Below, in pieces: positions 12,208 to 23,121 of a stretch of 64,000 bases of DNA (its first letter is position 1; every line of letters begins with the position of its first letter). The DNA comes from [Phialemoniopsis] sp. UDSM-2020. Lineage: Eukaryota > Ascomycota > Sordariomycetes > Thyridiales > Thyridiaceae. The notes under the pieces were generated by a model. The model did not search any database, was not told the DNA's origin, and saw only the letters and a list, made by a program, of their open reading frames with translations. Made by a program: the position numbers and the translations under genes. The stretch is taken from positions 1,488,001 to 1,552,000 of the forward strand of contig JAEILZ010000006.1 in assembly GCA_018873225.1 (NCBI GenBank). Direction: 5' to 3'.

Positions 12208-15180
12208 GGCGGCTGCTTGCACGGGTACCTACAGCGAAGATGGGAGGTGTTACCGGGTCAAAAGCATGTGTCAGATTTCAACTTTTACGATCTATCAACT
12301 CTCATCAAGATACCCGGCTGCACTCCCGCTTATCATCACCTCGTGCCAGACTGCATGCCGTCTACGACGCCGCGATGCTACCCCCGAGACGCAGGAACTA
12401 CCAATCAGCTTTCACCGCCTGAGCAATACGTTCCGAAGCAAGAATCCCTCGACCGGATGGCGTTGTGTCGGAGGTCGCCACCTCCCGATGGGCGAACTTG
12501 AACTTGTTGAGCTGTGGGAAGCGGGGGCGGCGACGGCGGCATTGGCGTGGGTCTCTCAAAGCCAAACAAACACGGGAAGGAAGAGTTGCGACCCGCTCTC
12601 CCAGAGGCCGGAGGTCTCTCCGCCAATGAATTGTGCCTACGCGCCATCATACTTGTCTCTGTGTCATGCAAGACAAGTTCAGCTCCTGCTAGCGTGATGC
12701 GATGTAAATGTTGACAAACGAAGTCCAGAGACATGCAGTTCAAAGAAGGATTGGGGCGCCAAGTCCGTGTGACGGGGATGGAGGGGGGCGGCGCAAGCGG
12801 GCCGAACCCGCACGAGCCCCCCGATCGACGTCAACGACAGCCGGGTCCATGGAGTCGCAACCGTCGGCACAGCTCGTTGCATGCAGTGCAACGGTTCACG
12901 GAGCTCGGCTCTTTTCGAATCAGATAGACAGGTCGAGTTGTGCCATGTAAGCAAAGATTTGTCACCAATTTCCCCAGTTAGCCTGTGGACGGCAGGCACA
13001 TCCGTAGTGGTGCAGCTCCTCGTCTGTGATATGCCGGCTGATGTCCGAGTCCGGCGTGAGCCCCCGGTCCTGAGACGCCGGAGACGCCGCTCAGTGCGGT
13101 GGGCCCCAGCAAGATCTCGCCTGGCAAAATCTAGGTGCCGACGACGTGTCCCGGGGATATACTAATTACCGGACTACAAGACGTCATACTCTCGCCTCGG
13201 CTCGAGGGCAGACTTGCGTGGGTTGTGCCTCGTATGGCAATCGGAGGACTCCGATGAATCACTGATCCCCGAGATGATATCCATGTTTTAAAAGTGTGCG
13301 AAGACGGCGACTGATAAGTGCTACCAGGCTACTCCTAGCAAGGGCCGGAGACGTGGGGAGTCCGTAATGCCCGCTCTTTTAAGGATCTGTCTTTGACATT
13401 TGGGTATGGTACATATGAGTTTCAAAGTGAACCAGCTATGTGCCGCTTCGTTCAGATATACTGGATCGAGTCTGCATTACAGCAGAACAAAAAGTCATGT
13501 TAGAGTAAGAACGGAAGAGACCTATCCGCTTGCGAATGTAAAGTCGTTTCAGAATGCCTAGAGCCGCCTGACTGAGCAAGCGATATATCGTGTGCCTAGA
13601 AAAGTCGTAGCACAGGCGTGATTCGTTCGAGATCTCAAAGATTGCGAAGTTAAAGGGTCTGGGTGATACGGTATGTGGAAAGTCGGTGTCGCGCCGAGCG
13701 TAATTTGGTACCAGGAGCCTCTCCGTGTTCAAGCTCTCCTCACTTTGCACACTTAAGCTTTCTTTTTGATGTGTGACCAATGCTTGGAGTGTCTCTCGGT
13801 CTGTGTGGCCATCGATCGCCAAGGTGGTTCACAAGCCTCCAGATCGATTTTTTTCACTGGGTCAAAGAATGACTAGAACCACGATAGCTCAGGCACACCC
13901 GAATTTGTTTCCGTCACGGCTCTGGGGATGTCCCAGGCATGTCTGTAGCCCCTATATATCAAGGGCATCTTGCGAAAAAGGTGAGCCTTGCTGACATGTT
14001 AGCTGCGAAGCCGCAAGATTCAACAATTGCCGAGATATATATGGTTGCCCGAGCATCAGCGCAAGACCGCCGATATGAATGATGAAAAGGATTGCCCGAG
14101 ATGAATTTACAGTGAGCACCGAGCGAGGTTCATCAACAACGGAATAATACAAAGAAGGCCCGGCATCGAGGGTCCGGCGCAGGAGATGGACCATGGTCAG
14201 ATATCTTCTCTGTAGCGACGATGGGTTGATTTCTTTCCTGGTCAGTCGTTTGGTCGTCACTGCTGACCACAGCAGCTAAAACTTGATGAGTAGACATCTG
14301 ACAAATATTTTTGGAGCAGCGTACCATGAGCGACTCGTTCGATCACTAATCAACTGAACATGAGGAGCTCTTGCTCAAGGTCCAGAATCGCGGGGCAAAC
14401 CTTCACATCGGGCTCTTCCATCTCACTCTTTGCAAGAGAGACTTCTGTGCTGACGATGAAAACTATTTAGGAATCATATCACACTCATATTCTCCGAAAG
14501 AATAAAAAACTTCGAGCTTATTTATCTGTTGGTCAATGCCTGTAATTTAAGTTCAACTGTTACCAGGTAGGCCCCAAAAGCTTATCGAAACATAATTCCA
14601 GCGCGGCTCTTCGTCTTTGTTCCCACGTGCAGAGCCAACCGTGGGCTCCCTCCCTTTAAATGCGGTCGTGTCTCCCGTGGCCGTTTCTTCAGGGGAAGTT
14701 CGAACGGAATTACCAAGATATTGTCGTCTGCGTCCTTCTCCGTGGCCTGAATTAAGCAGAGCCATTTTATATCACACTTGTCCACCCTTGGTTCCTTCTC
14801 GATTCGGTCCAGAAAATGAGGAGCATCAAGCTGTATAAGAAGCTGGCTTTGGATCCGCCTCCATGTCATGACCTTTTCTTGATCTACTCTTCTTTACCTG
14901 ACTTACTGGCTCTCTTTTTGATAGTCATCCTTGCCATCATCACCTTCTCCTTGTCGTGAGGCTCTTCTTTAAATACCTCCAAGCCCAAAATTATCTCACT
15001 ACCTAACCCCTATTCAAGTGCAAACGCAGCATATATTGTTGCTGCTGTCGTGTCCTGAGAAGATAAGTAGCATCATCGACACTATTGAGTTCACCAAGTC
15101 AATACACACTTTCATCACCCAGTTACTCTACTAACACTCTACTAGACTATCTATCCCTCTTCACCACTGTGTCACGCACC
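12208..15180. other. Gene-poor region; possible decayed coding traces on the minus strand
   Basis: No intact gene is recognised. On the minus strand, open stretches at 13436-13822 (no ATG; the frame begins at TTG), 13952-14260 and 14582-14869 have a protein-like composition, but lie in different frames and join into no known domain. The last ~180 bases before 15181 are the CA/CT-rich leader of the APH-like gene. Confidence 0.45.
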
Positions 15181-16164
15181 ATGACCGTCAAGGGTGTGTC
15201 CAAGCGCATCCCTGTCCGTGGAGGTCAAGGCAAACCTTCTCCGGACTCGAGCAAATCTTGCCAGTCTGGGGTCAACTTGGTTGTATGGGTCAACTTGGAT
15301 GCATCTGTGGGTGTGCCCAACATACCTGATGACCAACTACGCGACATGGACGTTCGTCTTTCACCCAAGAAGGGCTCAACCCCTGGCTTACCGAAACCCC
15401 TTGTCCTGCTTGGACTGCCTCGACTCGATGACCAAAGTGGTGTATCAAGGCAGAGAGTCTACCTTCAGCCCGACAACACCGTCATGAAGATAGGTGTTTA
15501 CGTCCTGGACACCGAGGCAACGGTGATGACGCTCGTCCGGAAGACAACATCCATACCAGTACCCCGTGTGTTGGATTCACGCACCGCCACGGATGACAAA
15601 GAAGGAATGATCCATATGGAGTACGTTGAGGGACAACAACTCAACCAAGTCTGGGACGACCTTAAGGAGGAGCAGAAGATCGATATTGTTTCCACCGTCA
15701 AAGGCTTCGTCGACCAACTTCGAAACCTCCGGGCCAGTTTAATCGGTGCTCTTGATGGAGATGGCGTGACCGATGCCTTGTTCAGCGAGTCGGGTTCCTG
15801 GCCGTGCCGAGGCATGGAGGCTTTCCTCGCCATGGTTGCTTCTGTTGTCGAGCAGGAGGATGGCGAGGATGCCGTTGCCGCTGGGGCTGCGGTGCGCGAC
15901 CTGCCCAAGAATGAAGAAATGTTTCCTCTCACTCATGGATGTCTCAACGCCCGCAACATTCTCGTCAAGGACGGCAAGATCACGGGTGTCGTCGGTTGGC
16001 TCATGGCTGGCTTCTATCCTGAGTGGTGGGAAGCAGTGAAGACAAGCTTCTACGCCTCCGATCAAGAGTTCTCCCAACGCCTCGTTGAGGCTCTTGATCC
16101 CTGCCCTAAGCAGATGGAGGCTTTACACCAAGTCAGAAAAGTCTTGCAGGTGTGTGGAGACTAG
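15181..16164 (+). CDS. APH-fold phosphotransferase-like protein with lost catalytic residues (pseudokinase)
   Basis: A single exon of 327 residues starts at the ATG at 15181 (GCACCATGA). The same frame is open upstream without an ATG. Family signatures of the fungal aminoglycoside/choline-kinase-like APH group are clear: VMKIG with the putative ATP-binding Lys near 103, TTSIPVPRVLDS, HMEYVEGQQLNQVW, then the catalytic-loop and metal-loop regions. In the catalytic loop, the usual H-G-D-x4-N reads HGCLNARN (about 252-259), so the base Asp is Cys. In the metal loop, the usual I-I-D-W-E reads VVGWL, so the metal Asp is Gly (about 272) and the following acidic residue is Leu. The tail AGFYPEWWEAVK is conserved. 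Family knowledge says both Asp residues are needed for catalysis, so I infer a non-catalytic protein or a decaying gene. The frame is otherwise intact. Confidence 0.85.
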   Translation: MTVKGVSKRIPVRGGQGKPSPDSSKSCQSGVNLVVWVNLDASVGVPNIPDDQLRDMDVRLSPKKGSTPGLPKPLVLLGLPRLDDQSGVSRQRVYLQPDNTVMKIGVYVLDTEATVMTLVRKTTSIPVPRVLDSRTATDDKEGMIHMEYVEGQQLNQVWDDLKEEQKIDIVSTVKGFVDQLRNLRASLIGALDGDGVTDALFSESGSWPCRGMEAFLAMVASVVEQEDGEDAVAAGAAVRDLPKNEEMFPLTHGCLNARNILVKDGKITGVVGWLMAGFYPEWWEAVKTSFYASDQEFSQRLVEALDPCPKQMEALHQVRKVLQVCGD

Positions 16165-16623
16165 GCACTGTCGAAGAGAACCGGGGATTTTGGAGAATAT
16201 TGTTCATTTTGTATGATGAAAGTGGAGGACATTAGGCAGTGCAATACGAATGAGCTTCAACTAATCGACGAAGGTGCATAGCCGTGATTCTAATACCACT
16301 TCCCTTACCCCGTCTTATACATGAGTGTAGAAACTAATCGACACTCAAGTGGGTGACAGATTATTTGACGGTCGCCCTCTTACTGTACCTTAATTCTTAA
16401 CTGATCACTGAGGATTTTCCTACAACCTAAGCGAACATAGATCACTCAACCTGTTGGTTATTTGGCTAGTGATCGATCCAAAAGCGTCAAACTTTCTGAG
16501 AGTTATTTGACCCTGACGTTCCGTACTTGATACAACACGATCAGGGACTGTCATAGCACAAATCATGTCGGTTCATCCTGTTTTGCGCCCACCTCAACAC
16601 AACGTCCTAAAATCATTGCAATC
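16165..16623. other. Intergenic
   Basis: AT-rich 3' flank of the APH-like gene. Nothing further is seen. Confidence 0.5.
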
Positions 16624-17005
16624 ATGAGCCTTCATTCATTTCCCCCAGACTGGTCTGAGACAGCAGCATCCGATGTCGCCACAGATATCTGGGATAGCCC
16701 AAACTACAGGCAAGGACTGTGGGTTCTAGAAAAGCCTGGACTCATCGAAGCCCAAGTCTCGCCACAGAGCATCCATGGTAGTTTGTGCCTGTCTTGTGTT
16801 TTTCAGCGTTAGCTAGACTTGGGTCATCCTGATAGGTTCAGAGTTTGGAAAGGTCCAGGCAGTTATGAGAGAAAAAAATTACCAGCAAGACACGTCTCGT
16901 GGTAGTTTCGCTTTGCGAGGAGGAGCATCAACAGTCAACATTCGGGTTTGCCGTGTTCGTCTACCCGCGAAGCTGAGACAGCTGGCTGGTATGAAATTGA
17001 GTTGA
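16624..17005 (+). CDS. Candidate small two-exon protein (107 aa), unknown
   Basis: An ATG at 16624 opens 154 nt (MSLHSFPPDWSETAASD...). A possible 58-nt intron (16778-16835, donor GTAGTT, acceptor GATAG) joins it in frame to 16836-17005 (GSEFGKVQAVMREKNYQQ...), ending in TGA. The joined product has no signal peptide, membrane segment or motif I recognise. Evidence is limited to a usual intron length, frame continuity and a protein-like composition, so a chance structure is quite possible. Confidence 0.22.
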
Positions 17006-20000
17006 TTGTTTCAGGCTTCACATTATCCAGACGCTAGAGATAAGTGAACTCTTCATCTTAAAAGCGCATGGCATTCCGGAGTGAGAATCCATGGACACCA
17101 CGTATCAAGACCGAACGTGGAACTATCATAGCTATGTCGTCGTCTCAGGAACTGTCACGTGGCGACGCATAGAGTCAACCACTCTTGCACCTCGTACGAA
17201 TTTTATATGCTCAATCACGACCCACGACCTTCTGTAGCCTACGATGGCGCGGGGATATGGGATCAGATCATGATGGTCGATATGTCCGTGGAGTTTCCCG
17301 GCCTCCGTAACATACTCACGCCCGGCTGTTTCGGACACTAGAGACGGACCAAGACCAAAGGCCACCGAGCATCGGTCCAAGGTGGCTGAGCGAGGCGGGA
17401 ACCCAAAGAAAGGCTGTCAAAGGCCTCGGGTATCACGATAAACCGAGCTGAATCGGGCAGGCCCGATGACCACGAAAGCCGTCGGGTGGGATGCTTTACA
17501 AGAAGAAAAAATCTCCGACTGGCGCCAGACGAAGCGCTCAAGTCTGGGGTAGGCACACATCATGTCGGCCAAGTCAGAGGCCAGGGCGGAGAAGATCGGG
17601 TCGGTCTGGGGAAAGGACTGCCAGTAGGCGTGCTCGAGACGCAGTCATCGCTCAATCGGCCGCATTCCTCCCGTGCCACACCACACCAGACGCACCGATC
17701 GCTGCGCCGTAGTCTGTACGAAGCGGCGAAGGCGGGGAAGTTGAGGAGAGAGGAGAGTTCAAAGAGGGCGTGTGGAGCAAAAGCTCGGCCAACTTGCAGA
17801 CGACGCTGCAATAAGACGCATCCAGGTGGATGTCGCCAGATGCAGACACACGATCATGCGGACGAGTAGACCAGAAGGAGTGCAGGCTTACTCCGGCATT
17901 GAAACTGGAGAAAGGCAGAGGCCTCCCGATGTGATGCCATCACGCAGTCGATGCGTTCAAGTCTTCTCCAAATATATCTCATTGACGAGCGGTTCCACCA
18001 ATGATATCAGTCTTGAGCATCAACTTGGGCATCACGTTGGGCAGACTTACAGTTTTTGAATGATGGAATGAGCATCACATGGCCAATTTTGGTGTTGTTG
18101 GTCCCAAGTATCAGGGGATGGCGTAACGTCAGGGCAGCGTCAGGAAACCAGGTTCGGTTTTGATGATGTGCTGGAAAGAAGAAGCAAGACTTGACAGCAG
18201 AGCTCGAAGGACAGAATCTCCCACATTTTGCGAACAACTCGTAGCGGTTGACAAGTAGGCGGCGCATCTGCACGTACCTGCAAAGTACCACGGACCCAAA
18301 TCCCTGGCTGCTACAAAGACTGGCCACTCAGCCCCTGCGTTCGGGAATCCACTGATTGGGCTGCGAAGACGGCGCTCAGGGGCACCCCAGAGGCCAAGCA
18401 TCCGGGGGCTTTCAAAATGTCAAGGAAGCCCCTGGGGCTCTGAGGGAGCAGGGATAGGGTGGCATGAGGGACAACTCGGCCGCGAGTAGCGTGGGGGTGA
18501 CTGACTGGGGTAATCTCGCCTGTCAAAGTTAAACGATCAGCAGTCTTGTTTCTCGAGCTGGGTCTGGAGATATGGCTGGCTGGCTGAACATCTCTCATAC
18601 TTGATTTGTAGATGTGCGAGGCAATGTAAGCTCACAAAAAAAAAACCATTTTATACGGCTCTGCCTTCCGGGGATTGGCTGCAGGAGAGCCGCAAGCTGA
18701 CAGTCGCTGGGTCACTTGGAACTCTGTCGGCAAGTCTCGGGGGAGATGGGTCCTTTGTTCAAGATGCCGAATCTCAAGGCCAAGTTACAGACTGCCCAGC
18801 CGTAGGTCTTTGTTGTGGCTGAAAGCGAGTTCCGTGGATGACGATGCAGAGGCGTTTCACCTTCCTGCTCGATCCTTCTTCAAGTGTGATCCACTCCAGG
18901 TATGGCCTTCTAATTGGGAACACGGTCTCATTGAATGAATGCGAGAGTGTGCAGAAAGTTGGGCTCGGTGGCCTCCGGGGTGTCTGGAAGGGATTACAGT
19001 AGAAGTGCAGTTGGTTTCGGGATGTTGCCTCCATATGACACATCAGAAGTTGTCTGCGGCACCCGCGGTTGATCTGACTTAATTTTAAGGGTTTTCGTGC
19101 CCATTGTGGGAAAACCTGCTCATCATGGGGAGAAACGCGAGCTGCCAGGCACTCACAGCTGGCAGCAGCATGGCTGAGGTGCACCGCATCCATCAGCGAG
19201 CATTCCAAAGTGAGGACGCACAATGATAAATCATGGTGATGATCATCGGTGTCTTTATTGCTAAGTAATCCGGCTTTCCCCCTACATATTGGCGTTTTGC
19301 AGCAGTCAAAAGTCCCTCCTCTAGAGCACACGAAGACAATCCTTCGATAAACACAGCGACAAAGTACAAGCCATGTGTTACTTCCGAGCTTCTGGATTGC
19401 GGCTAAACAATATCTTGAAACAGACCCTTCACGGGGAAGAGTGTAGAGCATCTCTCAGAGCACGGGCCTAAACCCCCACGACGTGGCAGCGGCAGACCTG
19501 ATCCCAAAGCCATGTCTCTGGACCCTCCTCTTAGCCGCTTGATCCAGAGGAGCGGAGCTATTCGCCACATGTTGTAAGTTTGTATTCCGGGATTTCGTGG
19601 GATTTCGTGAGAAATGACGTGGGGTGGCTGCAACGGTTGTTCCTGGGCGTAGCAATCATGGGGCGTCAGATCACCATTGGTCTAGCGAGGAGATAGCAAG
19701 ATATCTTCACTTTGTCAAAGGCGAGAATATCCGCTCAAGATGGCGGAAACTTCTGGTTCCCCTGATCCAAAGATGCCCGAGAGAACCTCCTCATGAACGA
19801 AACGCATACGAAAGAAGGCGATTGGGGCGTCAATGATATGTCACAACGTGGCCGTGCCAACACCGAATCCAACAACGCCACCTTACTCATTCCATCACTC
19901 GGCTTTGGGAAACTATTTCCTGTGCCGTGCAAATAGGGAGACCTCAGCGCCTGCATGGACAGAGAGATACGAGCAATGTTGAGACGGTGGGCGGATCAAG

Positions 20001-21724
20001 GCCACTTCAAGGATCTGGAGTGCAGAATAGCACACCAAGTAATGTATCTTGAGAAGAGGGCTCATCACATAGTCTGTCTTCTGCTATCTCCTCTCTCCGA
20101 CTCGTGCGCCTGTAAACTAGATGGTAGGTCGGTCAGACAAGGCCATGTCGTCTCGGTCACTGTTTCTGGGCGTTACGATCAGGCTGAAACGAGACCAGAA
20201 AGGTTGGTCAGATTTCCCTTGCAGCTAATCACATCCAATGAAGCCGTGGAGCTCTTCATGACGGTACCGAGAAAGAGAAATTGTCTCGAAATGCACCTCT
20301 CCTCGACATGGTCCCCACCACCCCTGACCCGTCCGTGTGAATATCTCTGGCGAGCGACGGAACATGATTTGACATCTTCAAGCTACATCGATCACCGCAG
20401 GACGAGACACATGACAAAGGCAATGCATCAAAATGCACATCATAATTGCATGGCAACGCCTCCTTGCACAAGGAGATGCTGTCGAGAGGCGGCAAGAAGC
20501 GGTAAACCGAGGCCAGATCTTGGCATGCAGATCCCGACTTGACGACGTATGTAAGATCAGTTGGATGCAAGAAACAGGTGGTTGTTTTCCCCAACATCTC
20601 CTCCACGGGTAACGGCATGCAACAAGCAGCACTGAGGAGGCACACCGCCCAAATGGCAAGCACACTGTGCAAGTGGCCCGATATCAAGCCGTCGAACGTG
20701 CTGTTCGCTTCAATGTTCGGCGCCCCGCGGAGTGATTGACAAGCAAACGCGGCCCCTGGCCCAGATCACACCCAGCCATGACGGGATGGTGACATGGCTT
20801 CTCGGCAAATTCGAGCCTTTACCAATTGCCGCTTTAGGAGACCCTGGGCTGCCGATTTATTACGAATGCTTTTGCTGACACCGGGGTCCTAACAACGAGT
20901 GCGTCCTCCGAATCTGGCGTGATCACTGTCGCAGCTGGAGCATTGTCAACCAGCTCGCATGTCCGGTCCTTGTCGGTCCTGCATTTGCGTTTGCATTATC
21001 ACTTACACCTCTACTGTACCCGCTCGCTTTGAGGGGAGCCTGTCACGGGGCAAAGCCCGACAGTGTCACCACAGCTTTGACGCGTTTGTAGTGCATTGTA
21101 GCCGGGCATCCCGAGAGCGGGTTGAGGTTGGGCTTCCCCTCGTTGCAATCCGTGGACTTGTTGCTTTCCTGGATGAAGTTGAAAGAGTGTAGGGATCGTC
21201 AAAATTAGAGCGATTCCGGCCATCCAAGAACTTGAAAATGGATACTGGCGGAGTGAACTAACCCCCACACAGAACCACAATTTCCAGACCAGGTTCTTGG
21301 AGAAACCCTTGTTCTGATGCTCGCTTGATGATGTTGATCCTCAGCTCCTCGAGCCCTAGTTGCTGGTCGTCGGAATCAAGCGAGCACATCTGATAACAAC
21401 TTGAAAGAAAAGCTGATCCTCTCCTATGGACCTTGGTTTGTATGGCCTTGTCCATGTATACCTAGGTACCAATGTACGTGGTCAAGAGCACGTACTTACT
21501 GATCATTGTGCCTCGACGCCTCTTGTAGCTTGGCAGCTTCCTGTGATCCAAATGGGCGAGCAGACAGGCTGGATCGCCGCTGCTTTAGCTGGAATTTCTG
21601 CGCAATTGCTGACGTCCGGCGTGGCCAGAATGGGACAAGCATGATTCGACAGGGCCTCCTCGATCGAGAAGGTGCACGCCGCCGAGCCCGGCCTGAAGGC
21701 CGACGCGCCTGCGACGTCAGGTAC
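17006..21724. other. Gene-poor region (4.7 kb)
   Basis: Many short ORFs on both strands are present, including 18774-19451 (-, 225 aa from an ATG), 19955-20542 (+) and 20256-20687 (-). None shows a domain, coherent splicing or conserved motif. TACCTAGGTACC-like sequence occurs near 21460-21475. I recognise no gene or mobile element. Confidence 0.5.
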
Positions 21725-21746
21725 GGAGTACCTAGGAAGGTACTCC
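21725..21746. repeat. Perfect inverted repeat upstream of the aldolase gene
   Basis: GGAGTACC at 21725-21732 and its exact reverse complement GGTACTCC at 21739-21746 are separated by six bases. It lies about 255 bp before the aldolase ATG and 125 bp before the TATA-like box. It could be a dimeric regulator site, but it is palindromic sequence of a kind that also occurs by chance. Confidence 0.5.
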
Positions 21747-21868
21747 TCCTTTCGAGCGGAGGTACAACCAAGGTATTCGCATCTAGGCCTGATCGCCTCT
21801 GCCATTATTTCCCATTCTTTTGTCGCTAGCTTTTCCTCGGAGCAGAGTTTGAAGGGAGTTCAGTTCAC

Positions 21869-21876
21869 GTATAAAA
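21869..21876 (+). promoter_or_regulatory. TATA-like box of the aldolase gene
   Basis: GTATAAAA occurs about 130 bp upstream of the ATG at 22003 and is followed by a pyrimidine-rich stretch, a usual layout for a fungal core promoter with a leader of roughly 100 nt. Confidence 0.5.
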
Positions 21877-22002
21877 GCACGCTCTCCGTCATGTCCTGCC
21901 CGGCGATTCCTCCTGTTCTTTGACAGCAGTCTGGATTTCTGTTCCTTCTCAGCAGTCATAGCTGGCTAGCCGCAAAACCAACATCTCTGCCTCACTCACA
22001 AT

Positions 22003-23121
22003 ATGTCCCCTCACAACGATGCACCCTCACCAGCCGGCAGCTTTGCCGGCGGCTTCAACTCCTTCGCAGCTTCTCATTTTCGTCTGGGCGGTTTCACCAC
22101 AGCTGAAGCGCCGTCACCACTGAGTAGCTCCTTTGATGGCAGCTCCATGGACGGTGACCTACACGTCGACCGCCCTCTCGTACCCGGCGTCTACGTCCCT
22201 ACCATGTGCTTCTTTGAACCCGGCACAGAGAACGTGGATGTGGCTACTATTGCCCGCCATGCCGTGCGACTTGCTCGCGCCGGTGTGACAGGGCTGGCCA
22301 CTCAGGGCTCAAACGGTGAAGCGGTCCATCTCACCCACGAAGAACGGCAGTTAGTCACTGCCACCACTCGCAAAGCCTTGAACGACGCCGGGTACACCCA
22401 CCTGCCCATTATCGTTGGCTGCGGCAGTCAGAGCACACGCGAGACGGTTCAGTACTGCTGCGAGGCTTGGGAAGCGGGAGGCGACTCCGCGCTGGTGCTC
22501 CCGCCTTCTTATTATGCCCCGCTCTTTGCACCATCCTCAGAGACGATCATCGACTTCTTCACGGCTGTGGCTGACGCCTCACCCATCCCGATCATCATCT
22601 ACAACTTCCCCGGAGCCGTTGGGGGTCTGGATCTCTCGTCCGATGTCATTGTCGAGCTAGCAGCACACCCCAACATTGTGGGCGTTAAGCTAACATGCGG
22701 GAATACCGGTAAGCTGAACCGTGTGGTCTCTGCCACGCGAAAGCTCGCCATGAAGTATGATGCCCGCCGGCCCGAGTTCCTCGTCCTCGCTGGATCAGCG
22801 GACTTTGCTATCCAGTCGCTCGTGGCAGGCGGTCACGGCATACTCGCTGGTCTTGCCAACATCGCACCAAAAGCATGCTTGCAAACAATTGATCTCTACC
22901 GTCAGGGCAAGTTGCGAGAAGCGCAGGAAATGCAGGACATCGTTGCACAGGGGGACTGGACCGCGATCCAGGGAGGCGTGGTCGGCTCCAAGGCCGGACT
23001 GGAGGAGTGGATGGGCTACGGAGGCTATGCGCGGTCGCCTCTGCCCAAACCTACCGCAGAACAGTCCAAGAAGTGGAAGCAAGGTTTCCGGGATTTGGTC
23101 CTTCTTGAGAAGACTTTATGA
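22003..23121 (+). CDS. DHDPS/NAL-superfamily aldolase, LGA1/GaaC-like
   Basis: An intronless ORF of 372 residues. After a ~60-residue low-complexity N-terminus comes a (beta/alpha)8 aldolase: GVYVPTMCFF, the substrate loop GLATQGSNGEAVHL, Tyr200 in IIIYNFPG and the Schiff-base Lys229 in GVKLTCGNTGK. These are class I pyruvate-type aldolase residues. In filamentous fungi the closest characterised group I know is 2-keto-3-deoxy-L-galactonate aldolase (LGA1/GaaC) of D-galacturonate catabolism, which gives pyruvate and L-glyceraldehyde. 4-Hydroxy-2-oxoglutarate aldolase is an alternative name for related proteins. None of the other pathway enzymes lies next to it. The superfamily is secure; the substrate is inferred. 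Confidence 0.88.
   Translation: MSPHNDAPSPAGSFAGGFNSFAASHFRLGGFTTAEAPSPLSSSFDGSSMDGDLHVDRPLVPGVYVPTMCFFEPGTENVDVATIARHAVRLARAGVTGLATQGSNGEAVHLTHEERQLVTATTRKALNDAGYTHLPIIVGCGSQSTRETVQYCCEAWEAGGDSALVLPPSYYAPLFAPSSETIIDFFTAVADASPIPIIIYNFPGAVGGLDLSSDVIVELAAHPNIVGVKLTCGNTGKLNRVVSATRKLAMKYDARRPEFLVLAGSADFAIQSLVAGGHGILAGLANIAPKACLQTIDLYRQGKLREAQEMQDIVAQGDWTAIQGGVVGSKAGLEEWMGYGGYARSPLPKPTAEQSKKWKQGFRDLVLLEKTL

Noticed and set aside
16987..17014. A second intron in the small candidate gene at 16.6 kb
   Set aside because: The GT-AG interval is only about 26 nt, and the downstream frame stops at once.
18774..19451. 225-codon ORF on the minus strand starting with ATG
   Set aside because: Cys/His/Arg-rich translation with no motif, no neighbouring exon and no codon preference like the real genes; long ORFs arise by chance in GC-rich DNA.
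19955..20542. 195-codon plus-strand ORF
   Set aside because: Overlaps the previous candidate on the other strand; no domain and irregular composition.
20256..20687. Minus-strand ORF with a signal-peptide-like start and many cysteines
   Set aside because: Begins with TTG; the first ATG lies after the hydrophobic stretch and I found no upstream exon, so a secreted effector cannot be supported.
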